DNA from: Clostridiales bacterium
GTDB taxonomy: Bacteria > Bacillota > Clostridia > Oscillospirales > Butyricicoccaceae
DNA length: 32,081 bases
Direction: 5' to 3'
NCBI GenBank assembly: GCA_022775385.1
Contig: JALFIV010000081.1
Span: 1 to 32,081, forward strand
A program made the translations under genes and the position numbers. Shown here piece by piece: positions 24,842-32,081 of this stretch (position 1 is the first letter of the stretch; each line of letters begins with the position of its first letter). Under the pieces are notes generated by a model. It saw only the letters and a list, made by a program, of their open reading frames with translations, did no database searches and was not told the origin of the DNA.

Positions 24842-26182
24842 ATGAAAATACATTTGGGACGGCGGGAGCCGGCTGAGGTCAGTGGGAAGCTCCGCCGGAC
24901 AGCCTTTTTTCTGGTGCTGTTTTTGTGCGTGTTTCTGCCGGTGCGCAGTCCGCTCGCGGATTTGACGACGGCGGCGGTCAAAGCGGTTCCGGATGTGCTG
25001 ATTGTCCTGCTGCTGCTCTGGTATCTGGCGGAGCGGCGGTGTCTGGAGCTGCTGCCGCAGGATCTGTTTTTTCTGGGATTTCTGCTGACGGCGTTTGTCA
25101 GCACCTGTCTGGTAAACCACTACACCGTGTTCCGCTATGTCTATCAGGTGCGGAGCATCGGTGTGATGTACATTTTGTACTACGTCCTGCGCGGGGTTCG
25201 CCTCACGCGGGAGCAGTTGATCCGCGTCGTTCAGACCCTGCAGGGGATGGCGGCGGTTCTGCTGGCGTTCGGCATCGTCGAGAAGATTTCCATGAAAACC
25301 GCGGCGTTTTCGTGGGATGTTGCGCTCTCGATCTACGCGCCGGACAACTATGCGCGGGTGTACAGCCTGTTCTACAATCCGAACACGTTCGGTGCGTTTC
25401 TGGCGTTCACGCTGTTTTTGAGCGCCGCGAAGAGCCGGTTCTGGAACGACCGGACGCCGGTCTGGGTGTACGCGGTGCTGGCCACCGGACTGTACATGAG
25501 CATGTCGAGAAGTTCGGTGATGATCGTGGCGCTCGGTCTGCTGATCCTGCTGGCTTTCGATCTGAAAAATCACACGCTGAAGAAGAATGCACTGCGCTAC
25601 TGCAAGACGGCGGTAGTCTGTGTTGTCTGTGCGGCGGTGATTTCGACGGCGGCGACGGCGGCGGGAGACCGGTACTACGACGAGGTGTTGTCCAAAAATC
25701 CGGACTATGCATGGCTGGTGGAGATGAAAACCGGTCTGTCGATGAAGGACCGGTTCGGCGAGCTCGGCGAGGCGTATATGTACAGCGGCGTCAAGAATCT
25801 GCGCATTTTCTTCTTCCAGACCGGACTGCGGGTCTATCGGGACTATCCGGTGATCGGCACCGGCTTCGGCACATTCGGCACATCGGCGAGCCTGAACTAC
25901 GGCTCTCCGCTCTACGAGACGTACGGACTGATGGACGGATTCTACGCCGATGACCAGTACATCACGATTCTGGTGGAGACCGGCACGATCGGCACGATTC
26001 TGTTTGCCGGATTCCTGCTGAGCATTTTGTGGCGGTACCGCAGAAGTCCGTTCCAGCTGTTCTGCTGTGTTGCGTTCGGATGGTTCGGCATCTTCTTTAC
26101 GATTTTCGAAATTCAGATTGCGGCGATGCTGTTCTGGCTCTGTCTGTCGATTGACGAGCCGCTGCTGCGCCGTGAGCCATAG
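24842..26182 (+). CDS. O-antigen ligase-like (Wzy_C family) polytopic membrane protein
   Basis: A 446-aa membrane protein with about ten hydrophobic helices. The central YNPNTFGAFLAF segment near 179-190 and LYMSMSRSSVMIVAL near 219-233 match the O-antigen ligase/polymerase (Wzy_C/WaaL) family. An extracellular loop of about 100 residues (around 275-370) ends in VIGTGFGTFGTSAS, as usual in that family. It would act on glycan chains at the outer face of the membrane. The gene follows spoIIR by 18 bases, with a GGAGGGGAAGG site. Its position suggests a role in spore or cell-envelope polysaccharide, but the donor and acceptor are unknown. Confidence 0.82.
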   Translation: MKIHLGRREPAEVSGKLRRTAFFLVLFLCVFLPVRSPLADLTTAAVKAVPDVLIVLLLLWYLAERRCLELLPQDLFFLGFLLTAFVSTCLVNHYTVFRYVYQVRSIGVMYILYYVLRGVRLTREQLIRVVQTLQGMAAVLLAFGIVEKISMKTAAFSWDVALSIYAPDNYARVYSLFYNPNTFGAFLAFTLFLSAAKSRFWNDRTPVWVYAVLATGLYMSMSRSSVMIVALGLLILLAFDLKNHTLKKNALRYCKTAVVCVVCAAVISTAATAAGDRYYDEVLSKNPDYAWLVEMKTGLSMKDRFGELGEAYMYSGVKNLRIFFFQTGLRVYRDYPVIGTGFGTFGTSASLNYGSPLYETYGLMDGFYADDQYITILVETGTIGTILFAGFLLSILWRYRRSPFQLFCCVAFGWFGIFFTIFEIQIAAMLFWLCLSIDEPLLRREP

Positions 26183-26188
26183 AAAGAC

Positions 26189-26228
26189 AGCCGGAAGGCG
26201 GGTTATCTCCCGTGTTCCGGCTTTTTTT
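26189..26228 (+). terminator. Terminator of the PHP-ispE-spoIIR operon
   Basis: AGCCGGAA pairs with TTCCGGCT, with a CGGG/CCCG inner stem, followed by seven T. Confidence 0.92.
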
Positions 26229-26257
26229 GAATATTTTATGAACCCGTCAAGAAAGGA

Positions 26258-26286
26258 TGGAAATTTCTGCGGGAATTCGCTATAAT
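26258..26286 (+). promoter_or_regulatory. Promoter of the VOC-DegV-HAD operon
   Basis: A perfect TATAAT (26281-26286) lies 17 bases after TGGAAA (26258-26263), a partial -35 match. Confidence 0.5.
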
Positions 26287-26325
26287 GAACATGGTATTGA
26301 AAACTACGTTTGGGGAGGAATCACC

Positions 26326-26694
26326 ATGAACTTTACATTTGCACACAATAATTTTAACGTTGCGGATCTGGACAAGTCGCTCGCTTTTTATCGTGAGGCG
26401 CTCGGTCTGACGGAAACCAGACGAATCAACGCAAAGGATGGCAGCTTTGTCATTGTATTCCTCGGCGACGGCACGACGCCGCACAAGCTCGAGCTGACCT
26501 GGCTGCGCGACCATCCGCAGGCGTACAATCTGGGCGAGAATGAGTTCCATCTCGCCATGGTGACGCCGGACTTCGATGCGGCGCTCGCCAAGCACAAGGA
26601 GATGGGATGCGTCTGCTTTGAGAATCCGGATATGGGCATCTATTTCATCAACGATCCGGACAACTATTGGATTGAGATTATCCCGGAAAAGTAA
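26326..26694 (+). CDS. VOC-family protein, glyoxalase I-like
   Basis: A 122-aa vicinal-oxygen-chelate protein. His7, Glu56, His75 and Glu117 fall at the four positions of the glyoxalase I metal site, in the order His-Glu-His-Glu. The sequence around DLDKSLAFYREALGL (14-28) is typical. A lactoylglutathione-lyase-like role, probably with a different thiol in this anaerobe, is plausible, and other VOC activities are not excluded. GGGGAGG precedes the ATG. Confidence 0.87.
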   Translation: MNFTFAHNNFNVADLDKSLAFYREALGLTETRRINAKDGSFVIVFLGDGTTPHKLELTWLRDHPQAYNLGENEFHLAMVTPDFDAALAKHKEMGCVCFENPDMGIYFINDPDNYWIEIIPEK

Positions 26695-26708
26695 GGGGAG
26701 TGACTGGA

Positions 26709-27593
26709 TTGCGCGACTATGTGATTGTAACCGACTCGGTGCTGGACATCGAGGAGTCCTGGTTTGCGGAAAATCAGGTACAGTGGGTGCCGCTGAGCTT
26801 TACGCTCGAGGGACATCCGACGATTGAGGATGACTTCGGCAAGACCATTCCGATGAAGGAGTTTTATCAGGAGCTGCGCGACGGAAAGAACGTCACGACG
26901 GCACAGGGAACGATGGGCGGATTCTGCGAGGTGTTCGAAGGCATTCTGCAGTCCGGAAAGGACGCGGTCTATGTCGGTTTTTCCTCGGCGCTGAGCGGAA
27001 GCTACCACTCCGCCTGCATGGCGGCGGAGGAGCTGCGGGAAAAATACCCCGAGGGTGCGATTTACTGCGTGGACACCAAGGCGGCGGCGGGCGGACAGAC
27101 GATGCTCGCGCGCGAGGCGGTCCGCTGCAAGCAGGAGGGCATGCCGGCCGACGAGCTGGCCAAGCACATCGAGGAGGTACGCGGTCATCTCGTACACTGG
27201 TTTACGGTGGACGACCTGTTCTATCTCCACCGCGGCGGCCGTGTCTCCAAATCGGCGGCGGTCATGGGCTCTCTCGTGGGCATCAAGCCGATTCTGTACG
27301 TGGATGACGAGGGACGGCTGATTCCGGACAAAAAGGCGCGCGGACGCAGAAAGTCGATTGAGGAGCTGGGAAAACAGCTGCTCCGGCACATTGATCCCGA
27401 TCAGATTGCGCGCTACGGCGTCTCCATCAGCCACGGCGACTGCGAGGAGGATGCCAGGATGCTGGCCGACTGGCTGTGCAAAAACTCGCCAGTCAAGAAG
27501 GTGGACATCCACATGCTGGACACGGTCATCGGCGCACATGCCGGACCGGGTACGCTGGCGCTGTTTTTCTACGGAGACAAGCGCGGAAACTGA
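26709..27593 (+). CDS. DegV-family fatty-acid-binding protein
   Basis: DegV proteins bind fatty acids; the FakB members present them to a kinase. The 294-aa protein has the expected blocks: VTDSVLDI near 7-14, GFSSALSGSYHSA near 93-105, VDTKAAAGGQ near 121-130 and DDLFYLHRGGRVS near 168-180. A TTG at 26709 is chosen as start because it lies 8-10 bases after AAGGGG; the in-frame GTG at 26700 overlaps that site and is less likely. A clear FakA partner is not in the window. It follows the VOC gene by 14 bases. Confidence 0.86.
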   Translation: MRDYVIVTDSVLDIEESWFAENQVQWVPLSFTLEGHPTIEDDFGKTIPMKEFYQELRDGKNVTTAQGTMGGFCEVFEGILQSGKDAVYVGFSSALSGSYHSACMAAEELREKYPEGAIYCVDTKAAAGGQTMLAREAVRCKQEGMPADELAKHIEEVRGHLVHWFTVDDLFYLHRGGRVSKSAAVMGSLVGIKPILYVDDEGRLIPDKKARGRRKSIEELGKQLLRHIDPDQIARYGVSISHGDCEEDARMLADWLCKNSPVKKVDIHMLDTVIGAHAGPGTLALFFYGDKRGN

Positions 27594-27613
27594 GACCGCA
27601 AGGGGAGACAGCG

Positions 27614-28228
27614 ATGAACGTATACGATTTTGACGAAACCATCTATCACGGAGACAGCACGGTCGATTTCTTCCAATACTGCCTGCTCCATCATCCGGCA
27701 ATGGCGGTTACGCTGCCCAACACGGCGTTCCAGTTCGGCCGGTATTTTGCGGGACGGCAGAGCAAGACACAGGCCAAGGAGGAGATGTACAAGTTCCTCC
27801 GCTGTATCGGCAACACGCCGCAGGTGGTCGAGGCATTCTGGAAGAGCCATATCTCCAACATCAAGCCGCTGTATCTGGAGCATCTGCGTCAGCCGGATGA
27901 TGTCGTGATCTCGGCGTCGCCTGAGTTTCTGGTCGGTCCCGCCTGCCGGATGCTCGGTATTCCGGTCATGATGGCGTCCAAAGTCGATCCCTATACCGGA
28001 CGGTATGAGGGGGCGAACTGCTGGGGCGAGGAAAAGGTGCGCCGGTTCTATGAACACTTCGGCGAGGGAACACCGATTGATGTGTTCTACTCGGATTCGC
28101 TGTCGGATACACCGCTCGCCCGTCTGGCGCGCGAGGCGTGGATTATCCGCGGCGACAAACTGGTTCCGTGGGATGTCTGGGAGCATCAGCATGGGAAGAA
28201 AAAGCAGTGGAGTGAAACAAGGACATAA
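27614..28228 (+). CDS. HAD-superfamily IB phosphatase
   Basis: A 204-aa haloacid-dehalogenase hydrolase. The nucleophile motif is DFDET at residues 5-9 (Asp5 and Asp7). Motif II is the Ser in VVISASPEF near 97-105, and the YSDSLSDTPL segment near 159-168 carries the motif IV acids. These features match the SerB-like, subfamily IB phosphatases, such as those acting on phosphoserine or phosphatidylglycerophosphate; the true substrate is unknown. AGGGGAGA precedes the ATG 20 bases after DegV, so it is in the same operon. Confidence 0.87.
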   Translation: MNVYDFDETIYHGDSTVDFFQYCLLHHPAMAVTLPNTAFQFGRYFAGRQSKTQAKEEMYKFLRCIGNTPQVVEAFWKSHISNIKPLYLEHLRQPDDVVISASPEFLVGPACRMLGIPVMMASKVDPYTGRYEGANCWGEEKVRRFYEHFGEGTPIDVFYSDSLSDTPLARLAREAWIIRGDKLVPWDVWEHQHGKKKQWSETRT

Positions 28229-28229
28229 T

Positions 28230-28267
28230 AAAAGAGCAGGAGATTTACCGTTCTCCTGCTCTTTTTC
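28230..28267. terminator. Bidirectional terminator between the HAD and HTH genes
   Basis: A 13-bp stem (28230-28242 with 28253-28265) followed by T on the plus strand; the leading A-run gives T on the minus strand. It serves both convergent genes. Confidence 0.92.
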
Positions 28268-28273
28268 TCGGGA

Positions 28274-28720
28274 TTATCTGTTTTCCGACCAGTGTTTCAG
28301 CTTGGGAATCTGATCTTCGAAATAGGCGCGCGCCTGCTCGGGAGGAAAGGTCTCGCTCGACATGTGGGAGACGAGAAATTCGATCAGCTCGTCCTTGTCG
28401 GTGTAGACAAAACTGCCGTCGGCATAACACCATTTGCAGTAGTCCTCGTTGAACGATCCATCCGGCTCGCGGCTGATCGTGGAGTCGTCGAGCGGCATGC
28501 CGCAGCACTGGCAGATCAGCTTGCGCGGGGAGCCGAGGAGAGTGTTGATGGAGACATCGAACAGCCCAGAGAGCAGCTTGAGCGTTTCGACATTGGGGAT
28601 GGTCTCTCCGGTTTCCCAGCGGGAGACCGCCTGACGGGTGACAAAAACCCGCTCCGCAAGCGCATCCTGAGAGAGACCGTGCTGTGTGCGAAGATCACGA
28701 ATGATATCCATTGTTTTCAT
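28274..28720 (-). CDS. HTH (XRE) regulator with a C-terminal zinc-ribbon domain
   Basis: A 148-aa protein. Residues 1-63 form an XRE helix-turn-helix (LRTQHGLSQDALAERV, then TRQAVSRWETGE). Residues about 70-98 carry a zinc-ribbon-like set, Cys70 and Cys73 (CQCCG) with Cys95 and Cys98 (CKWC), as in the 'putative zinc ribbon' family. The remainder resembles the C-terminus of that family. It may regulate in response to metal or act as a simple repressor. ATG 28720 follows GAGGTGA. Confidence 0.87.
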   Translation of the reverse strand: MKTMDIIRDLRTQHGLSQDALAERVFVTRQAVSRWETGETIPNVETLKLLSGLFDVSINTLLGSPRKLICQCCGMPLDDSTISREPDGSFNEDYCKWCYADGSFVYTDKDELIEFLVSHMSSETFPPEQARAYFEDQIPKLKHWSENR

Positions 28721-28739
28721 AGCAAATCACCTCACAAAC

Positions 28740-28768
28740 AGTATAGCACAGCGGGGACGGTTGTGGAA
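28740..28768 (-). promoter_or_regulatory. Promoter of the HTH/zinc-ribbon gene
   Basis: On the minus strand TATACT (28740-28745) lies 17 bases from TTCCAC (28763-28768). The -35 match is moderate. Confidence 0.5.
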
Positions 28769-28838
28769 GCAACGCGCAGTTGCGGACGGGATACAAAACA
28801 GAACATTCGCCGATGCCCCATGAGTTTTTGATTTTTTA

Positions 28839-28867
28839 TTGACACCTTCCTATCGTTGTGCCATTAT
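28839..28867 (+). promoter_or_regulatory. Promoter of the ATG-grasp gene
   Basis: A perfect TTGACA (28839-28844), 17 bases, CATTAT (28862-28867). Confidence 0.6.
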
Positions 28868-28937
28868 AACCGATAAATACAGTATGTTAATTGGTTTATA
28901 AAATTCAAACGGGAGGCAACGAGTGGAGGATATCCCT

Positions 28938-29645
28938 ATGAATTTCATTTTTATTTCACCGCAGTTTCCGCATACCTATTGGCAGTTCTGTGACAGGCTG
29001 CGCCGAAACGGTGTCAATGTACTGGGAATCGGAGACAGTCCGTATGAAACGCTGGAGGACAGCCTGAAACAGGCGCTCACTGAGTATTACCGCGTGAACT
29101 CCTTGGAGGACTACGATCTGGTATTCCGCGCAGTGACGTTTTTCTCGTTCAAATACGGCAAGATTGACTGGCTGGAGTCCAATAACGAGTACTGGCTGGA
29201 GCAGGATGCGCGTCTGCGCACCGAGTTCCACATCACGACCGGCGCCAATCTGGACGAGGTCGCGTGCTTCAAGAGCAAATCCGGCATGAAGACCTATTAT
29301 GCCAAGGCGGGCGTCCCGACGGCGCGCTGCCACAAGATTACCACGGCGGAAGCGGCGAAGCAGTTTCTTCAGACGGTCGGATATCCGGTCATCGTCAAGC
29401 CGGACAACGGCGTGGGAGACTCGGACACGTTCAAGCTGGAGTCGGATGCCGATTTTGACCGCTTCTTTGCGGATCTGCCCAAGATTCCGTATGTGATGGA
29501 GGAATTTATCGAGGGCGATATGAAGACCGCAGGGAGGAGAGATGGGGCAGTCAATGTAGAAGGAAAAGGCTGCTGTGAAAGGAGCCCAAACCGAAACCCA
29601 GCGAAGCGGATTCGGTTTGGAGAGGAGCTGCGACGGAATGAGTGA
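28938..29645 (+). CDS. ATG-grasp domain protein, apparently truncated
   Basis: The start, ATG 28938 after GTGGAGG, gives 235 aa. Residues 1 to about 195 are a good ATG-grasp N-terminus (MNFIFISPQFPHTYWQF at the start, then VGYPVIVKPDNGVGDSD and the YVMEEFIEGD block). Relatives I know of run to about 400 aa, continuing through the ATP-binding lobe. Here, right after EEFIEGD, the sequence changes to a Lys/Arg/Gly-rich tail of about 40 residues with no similarity to the family. No continuation is visible in any frame before the tRNA gene. The gene is therefore probably non-functional, a remnant of a deletion or insertion at the tRNA-Leu locus. Peptide-ligase or carboxylate-amine-ligase activity would be expected of the intact protein. 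Confidence 0.7.
   Translation: MNFIFISPQFPHTYWQFCDRLRRNGVNVLGIGDSPYETLEDSLKQALTEYYRVNSLEDYDLVFRAVTFFSFKYGKIDWLESNNEYWLEQDARLRTEFHITTGANLDEVACFKSKSGMKTYYAKAGVPTARCHKITTAEAAKQFLQTVGYPVIVKPDNGVGDSDTFKLESDADFDRFFADLPKIPYVMEEFIEGDMKTAGRRDGAVNVEGKGCCERSPNRNPAKRIRFGEELRRNE
29586..29620. other. Hairpin in the unexplained segment after the ATG-grasp break
   Basis: CCAAACCGAA and TTCGGTTTGG pair perfectly (10 bp) across a 15-base loop. It lies in the stretch 29522-29660 that replaces the missing ATG-grasp sequence. No T-run follows. It may be a remnant of a repeat or mobile element; no second copy was seen in the window. Confidence 0.4.
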
Positions 29646-29669
29646 GAAGTGACTTTTGATGCGGAGCAT

Positions 29670-29706
29670 AAAAAAGTCGCTGCGAACATATGAAGTCCGC
29701 AGCGAC
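29670..29706 (-). terminator. Terminator of the tRNA-Leu gene
   Basis: On the minus strand a 9-bp stem, GTCGCTGCG with CGCAGCGAC, and a 13-base loop, followed by six T. It begins one base after the CCA end. Confidence 0.92.
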
Positions 29707-29707
29707 G

Positions 29708-29795
<88 letters not shown>

Positions 29796-29900
29796 AAAAC
29801 AAAAGTCCCTCTATTTTTACTCGGAGAGGGAATCCGGGGCGGAGCATATCGCTGAATCCGCATGGAAAAAATGAGATCAGCCCCATTTTTACCAAAAATA

Positions 29901-29930
29901 ATGATAACACAGGGCTTTTTACATTGTCAA
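29901..29930 (-). promoter_or_regulatory. Promoter of tRNA-Leu
   Basis: On the minus strand TTGACA (29925-29930) and TATCAT (29901-29906) lie 18 bases apart, or TTATCA at 17. This leaves roughly a 100-base leader, which contains a small CCCTCT/AGAGGG hairpin (29804-29829 region). Confidence 0.6.
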
Positions 29931-29948
29931 GAAAATTATCCGCTGAGG

Positions 29949-29977
29949 TGTTCAAACACAAAAAAATATGGTACAAT
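29949..29977 (+). promoter_or_regulatory. Candidate promoter of the Asp-motif lipoprotein gene
   Basis: TACAAT (29972-29977) is a fair -10, with TGTTCA (29949-29954) 17 bases before it as a weak -35. The transcript would begin with the structured leader at 30008-30095. Confidence 0.4.
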
Positions 29978-30007
29978 AACTTTGTTTATTCTGGAGTAGT
30001 AGAGCAT

Positions 30008-30095
30008 ATCGGAAGCACATCCGATCGGTCCGCACCGCGTCCGTTCCCGGGGGATGACAGAGACGGGAGACACGCCGTGCGGGGGAAATGGACCG
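30008..30095 (+). other. Structured 5' leader, possible regulatory RNA
   Basis: A perfect 6-bp hairpin, ATCGGA/TCCGAT (30008-30025, 6-base loop), is directly followed by a long nested structure. GGTCC/GGACC (30027-30031 with 30090-30094) encloses GCAC/GTGC, GCGT/ACGC and TCCCG/CGGGA (30045-30049 with 30064-30068). It lies between the candidate promoter and the lipoprotein start. No known riboswitch consensus was recognised. Confidence 0.5.
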
Positions 30096-30144
30096 GCTTT
30101 CCGGGCATCTGACTCCAACGGATATTTATGGTTTGGGAGGACGT

Positions 30145-31485
30145 ATGAGATATTGTAAGCGAATTGCAGCGCTGGCACTCTGTGCGGCGCTGCTGAGCGG
30201 CTGCACCATGCTGAACAGCGGCGACGACCTGCTGCAGCAGCCCAAGCCGCCGGAAAGCTATCTGCTCCTGCAGAACAAGCTGGCCGAGCTGGAGAACTCC
30301 ATGACGCCGATCTCGCCGCAGTCCGGACAGTACCGGAACACGGTCACGTTCGAAGATCTGAACGGAGACGGCAACGACGAGGCCATTGCGACGATGTGCA
30401 GTAAAAAGAGCGGCAAGGTTCAGGTATTCGTGTTCCAGCTCGTGAACGACGAGTATCAGCAGATCGGCCATATCTCCGGACAGGGCTCGGCGATCAGCTC
30501 GCTGGCATTTCCGTCCCTGGAGAAAGACCGGCAGGAAAAGGGCATGATTATCACATGGAATCTGTCCAACAGCCTGGAACAGGGCATGACGGTCTGCGTC
30601 CTGCAGGACGGCGAGATGACCGCCCTGCGCGAGCTGGAATACACTGACTACACGGTGTGCGATCTGGACGGGGACAAGGCGGACGAGTTGTTTACGCTCA
30701 ACTACATGGACAACGGAAAGACGGCGAACGTCTACAACTACAACGCACAGAAGGGCAAGCTCGAACTGCTCTCGCAGGCGGCCGCGACACAGGATATCCA
30801 GTCGCCGGTCAATATCACGACGGGACGTCTGGCGAGCGGCGAGACCGCGGTGTTTGTCGACAACAAATACGAGACGGACAACGGTATGCAGACGGATGTC
30901 TACGTGCTCGAGAAGAAACAGCGCGACAGCACCGCCAAAGAACAGCAGCGGCTGCAGAACCTCGCGCTGACCACCGAGCTGTCCACCTACCGCTCGGTCT
31001 CCCTGTACTATTCCGAGGATATCGACTCGGACGGACGGGTAGAGGTGCCGCAGCTGGTCTCTCCGCCGGAAGCCGAAGGGGATTCCTCGGTCGGCTCGCT
31101 CTGGTATGTGGACTGGTATCAGTTTACGCTGGAGGGAGAGCAGGTTCCGCAGCAGGTTGCGACAACCTATATCTCCATCAACGAGGAATGGAAGCTGTTC
31201 CTTCCGGACGGATGGCAGGAGAATGTCTCAGTACATGTTGCCAGCGATTCGGATATCAGCCAGACTCTGTTTTTGGATGCGGAGACCGATGAAGTGCTGC
31301 TGACGATTTATGTGTATGCAGAAAAAGACCGCGATCGAATCTCTCAGATCGGCGGAGTAAAAGAAATCGGCGGATCCAACAGCCGATGCTATGCAATGCG
31401 TGTGGAGAATGCGGAGAGTCCCTATGCGGTCACGGAGTCGGTCGCACGGAGCAGCTTTGCACAGGTTCATACGGATTGGTATTGA
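30145..31485 (+). CDS. Lipoprotein with Asp-rich calcium-type (VCBS/FG-GAP-like) motifs
   Basis: A 446-aa exported lipoprotein: residues 1-20 are a signal with lipobox LSGC, Cys20 being the predicted lipid site. Three Asp-rich loops, DLNGDGNDE near 71-79, DLDGDKADE near 173-181 and DIDSDGRVE near 292-300, resemble the D-x-[DN]-x-D-G calcium-binding loops of VCBS/FG-GAP repeats or EF-hand-like sites. No enzymatic motif was seen. It would face outside the cell. The response-regulator gene follows 26 bases after its stop and may be controlled with it, so a role as a sensor-side partner of that system is a guess. GGGAGG precedes ATG 30145. Confidence 0.8.
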   Translation: MRYCKRIAALALCAALLSGCTMLNSGDDLLQQPKPPESYLLLQNKLAELENSMTPISPQSGQYRNTVTFEDLNGDGNDEAIATMCSKKSGKVQVFVFQLVNDEYQQIGHISGQGSAISSLAFPSLEKDRQEKGMIITWNLSNSLEQGMTVCVLQDGEMTALRELEYTDYTVCDLDGDKADELFTLNYMDNGKTANVYNYNAQKGKLELLSQAAATQDIQSPVNITTGRLASGETAVFVDNKYETDNGMQTDVYVLEKKQRDSTAKEQQRLQNLALTTELSTYRSVSLYYSEDIDSDGRVEVPQLVSPPEAEGDSSVGSLWYVDWYQFTLEGEQVPQQVATTYISINEEWKLFLPDGWQENVSVHVASDSDISQTLFLDAETDEVLLTIYVYAEKDRDRISQIGGVKEIGGSNSRCYAMRVENAESPYAVTESVARSSFAQVHTDWY

Positions 31486-31511
31486 TGGGGACGGAAAGGA
31501 GTCTGTCAAAA

Positions 31512-32081
31512 ATGTCGAAAAAAGTTCTGGTACTGGAAGATGAAGAGAATATCCGCAGCTTTCTCGTGATCAATTTGAAGCGCGCCGGCTATGATGTCAT
31601 TCAGGCGGGATGCGGCGAGGATGCGCTGGAGGAGTATCATAAAAACAACGATGTCATCGTGTGTATTCTGGACGTCATGCTCCCGGGCATAGACGGCTAT
31701 GAGGTCTGCCGCACCCTGCGTGCGGAGGGCTATGAGGGAGGCATCATCATGCTGACCGCACGCGTGCAGGAGTCCGACAAGGTCACCGGACTGATGACCG
31801 GTGCGGACGACTATGTCACCAAGCCGTTCTCGGTCGCGGAGCTGACGGCACGCGTCGATGCGCTCGTGCGCCGCATGGGATTCCATAATGTCGCGGCGGA
31901 TGTCATTCAGAGCGGTCCGTTCAGTCTGGATCTGCGCGCTCGCGAGCTGCGCAAAAACGGCAAGCGCGTCGATCTGACGCAGGTGGAGTTCTCCCTGATG
32001 AAGACCTTTATGCAGAACAAGGGACGCGCGCTCGACCGCGAGGAGCTGCTCTCCTCGGTCTGGGGACGCGATTATTCCGGC
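31512..32081 (+). CDS. OmpR/PhoB-family response regulator, 3' end outside the window
   Basis: Codons 1-190 are present and the frame is open to the last base. The receiver domain has the acidic pocket Glu9-Asp10 and the phospho-acceptor Asp54 in ILDVMLPG. The switch Thr of MLTAR and the conserved Lys of TKPF follow. From about residue 130 a winged-helix DNA-binding domain begins (LDLRARELRKNGKRVDLTQVE), cut off in the recognition region. A histidine kinase is expected just downstream. AAGGAG precedes the ATG at 31512. Confidence 0.93.
   Translation, partial: MSKKVLVLEDEENIRSFLVINLKRAGYDVIQAGCGEDALEEYHKNNDVIVCILDVMLPGIDGYEVCRTLRAEGYEGGIIMLTARVQESDKVTGLMTGADDYVTKPFSVAELTARVDALVRRMGFHNVAADVIQSGPFSLDLRARELRKNGKRVDLTQVEFSLMKTFMQNKGRALDREELLSSVWGRDYSG

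Noticed and set aside
29991-30050. A T-box riboswitch, suggested by GAGTAGTAGAGC and CGCACCGCG segments
   Set aside because: The essential TGG of the T-box motif is missing, the two segments are too close together, and the downstream gene is a lipoprotein, not an amino-acid gene.

Overview
The window reads as chromosomal DNA of an anaerobic, spore-forming clostridial Firmicute, probably near the Oscillospiraceae/Butyricicoccaceae. This is an inference. It rests on a fairly high GC content, a spoIIR gene, an MEP-pathway ispE, acetate kinase, a TmcAL-type tRNA(Met) enzyme, strong AGGAGG ribosome sites and many short intrinsic terminators. No phage, insertion sequence or CRISPR array was seen.

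Region 1 (1-12533) is a ureide-catabolism island. A truncated alpha/beta hydrolase on the minus strand is divergent from a long plus-strand operon. The operon encodes ureidoglycine aminohydrolase (allE), ureidoglycolate dehydrogenase (allD), a 1001-aa fusion of the FdrA/AllF and YlbE/AllG subunits of oxamate carbamoyltransferase, two tandem carbamate kinases, an LctP-family carboxylate permease, a 68-aa two-helix membrane protein, allantoate amidohydrolase (allC), and an unusual XRE-GntR-FCD regulator. Together they would run allantoate -> ureidoglycine -> ureidoglycolate -> oxalurate -> oxamate + carbamoyl phosphate, and then make ATP from the carbamoyl phosphate. NADH/NADPH comes from the AllD step and ammonia from several steps. 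AllH/YlbF, needed as a third subunit in E. coli, is not in the window, nor is allantoinase. The operon has a good promoter preceded by a GntR-type palindrome and ends in a strong terminator.

Region 2 (12551-16411) holds a PucG-like ureidoglycine/alanine-glyoxylate aminotransferase on the minus strand. It is divergent from a small operon of nitroreductase, FMN-dependent alpha-hydroxy-acid dehydrogenase with an N-terminal Cys motif, and uracil phosphoribosyltransferase. The PucG reaction would also give oxalurate, so this block may be functionally tied to Region 1.

Region 3 (16442-22316) is mixed housekeeping: an NTF2-like lipoprotein, a secreted fibronectin-III protein, an alpha/beta hydrolase, a second nitroreductase, TmcAL divergent from ackA, and a DUF378 membrane protein.

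Region 4 (22383-28720) has two operons, PHP phosphatase-ispE-spoIIR-O-antigen-ligase-like, and VOC-DegV-HAD. They are followed by a convergent HTH/zinc-ribbon regulator.

Region 5 (28839-32081) has an ATG-grasp gene that appears cut short, a tRNA-Leu(UAG) with its own terminator, a structured leader, a lipoprotein with Asp-rich calcium-type motifs, and the start of an OmpR-type response regulator that runs off the window.
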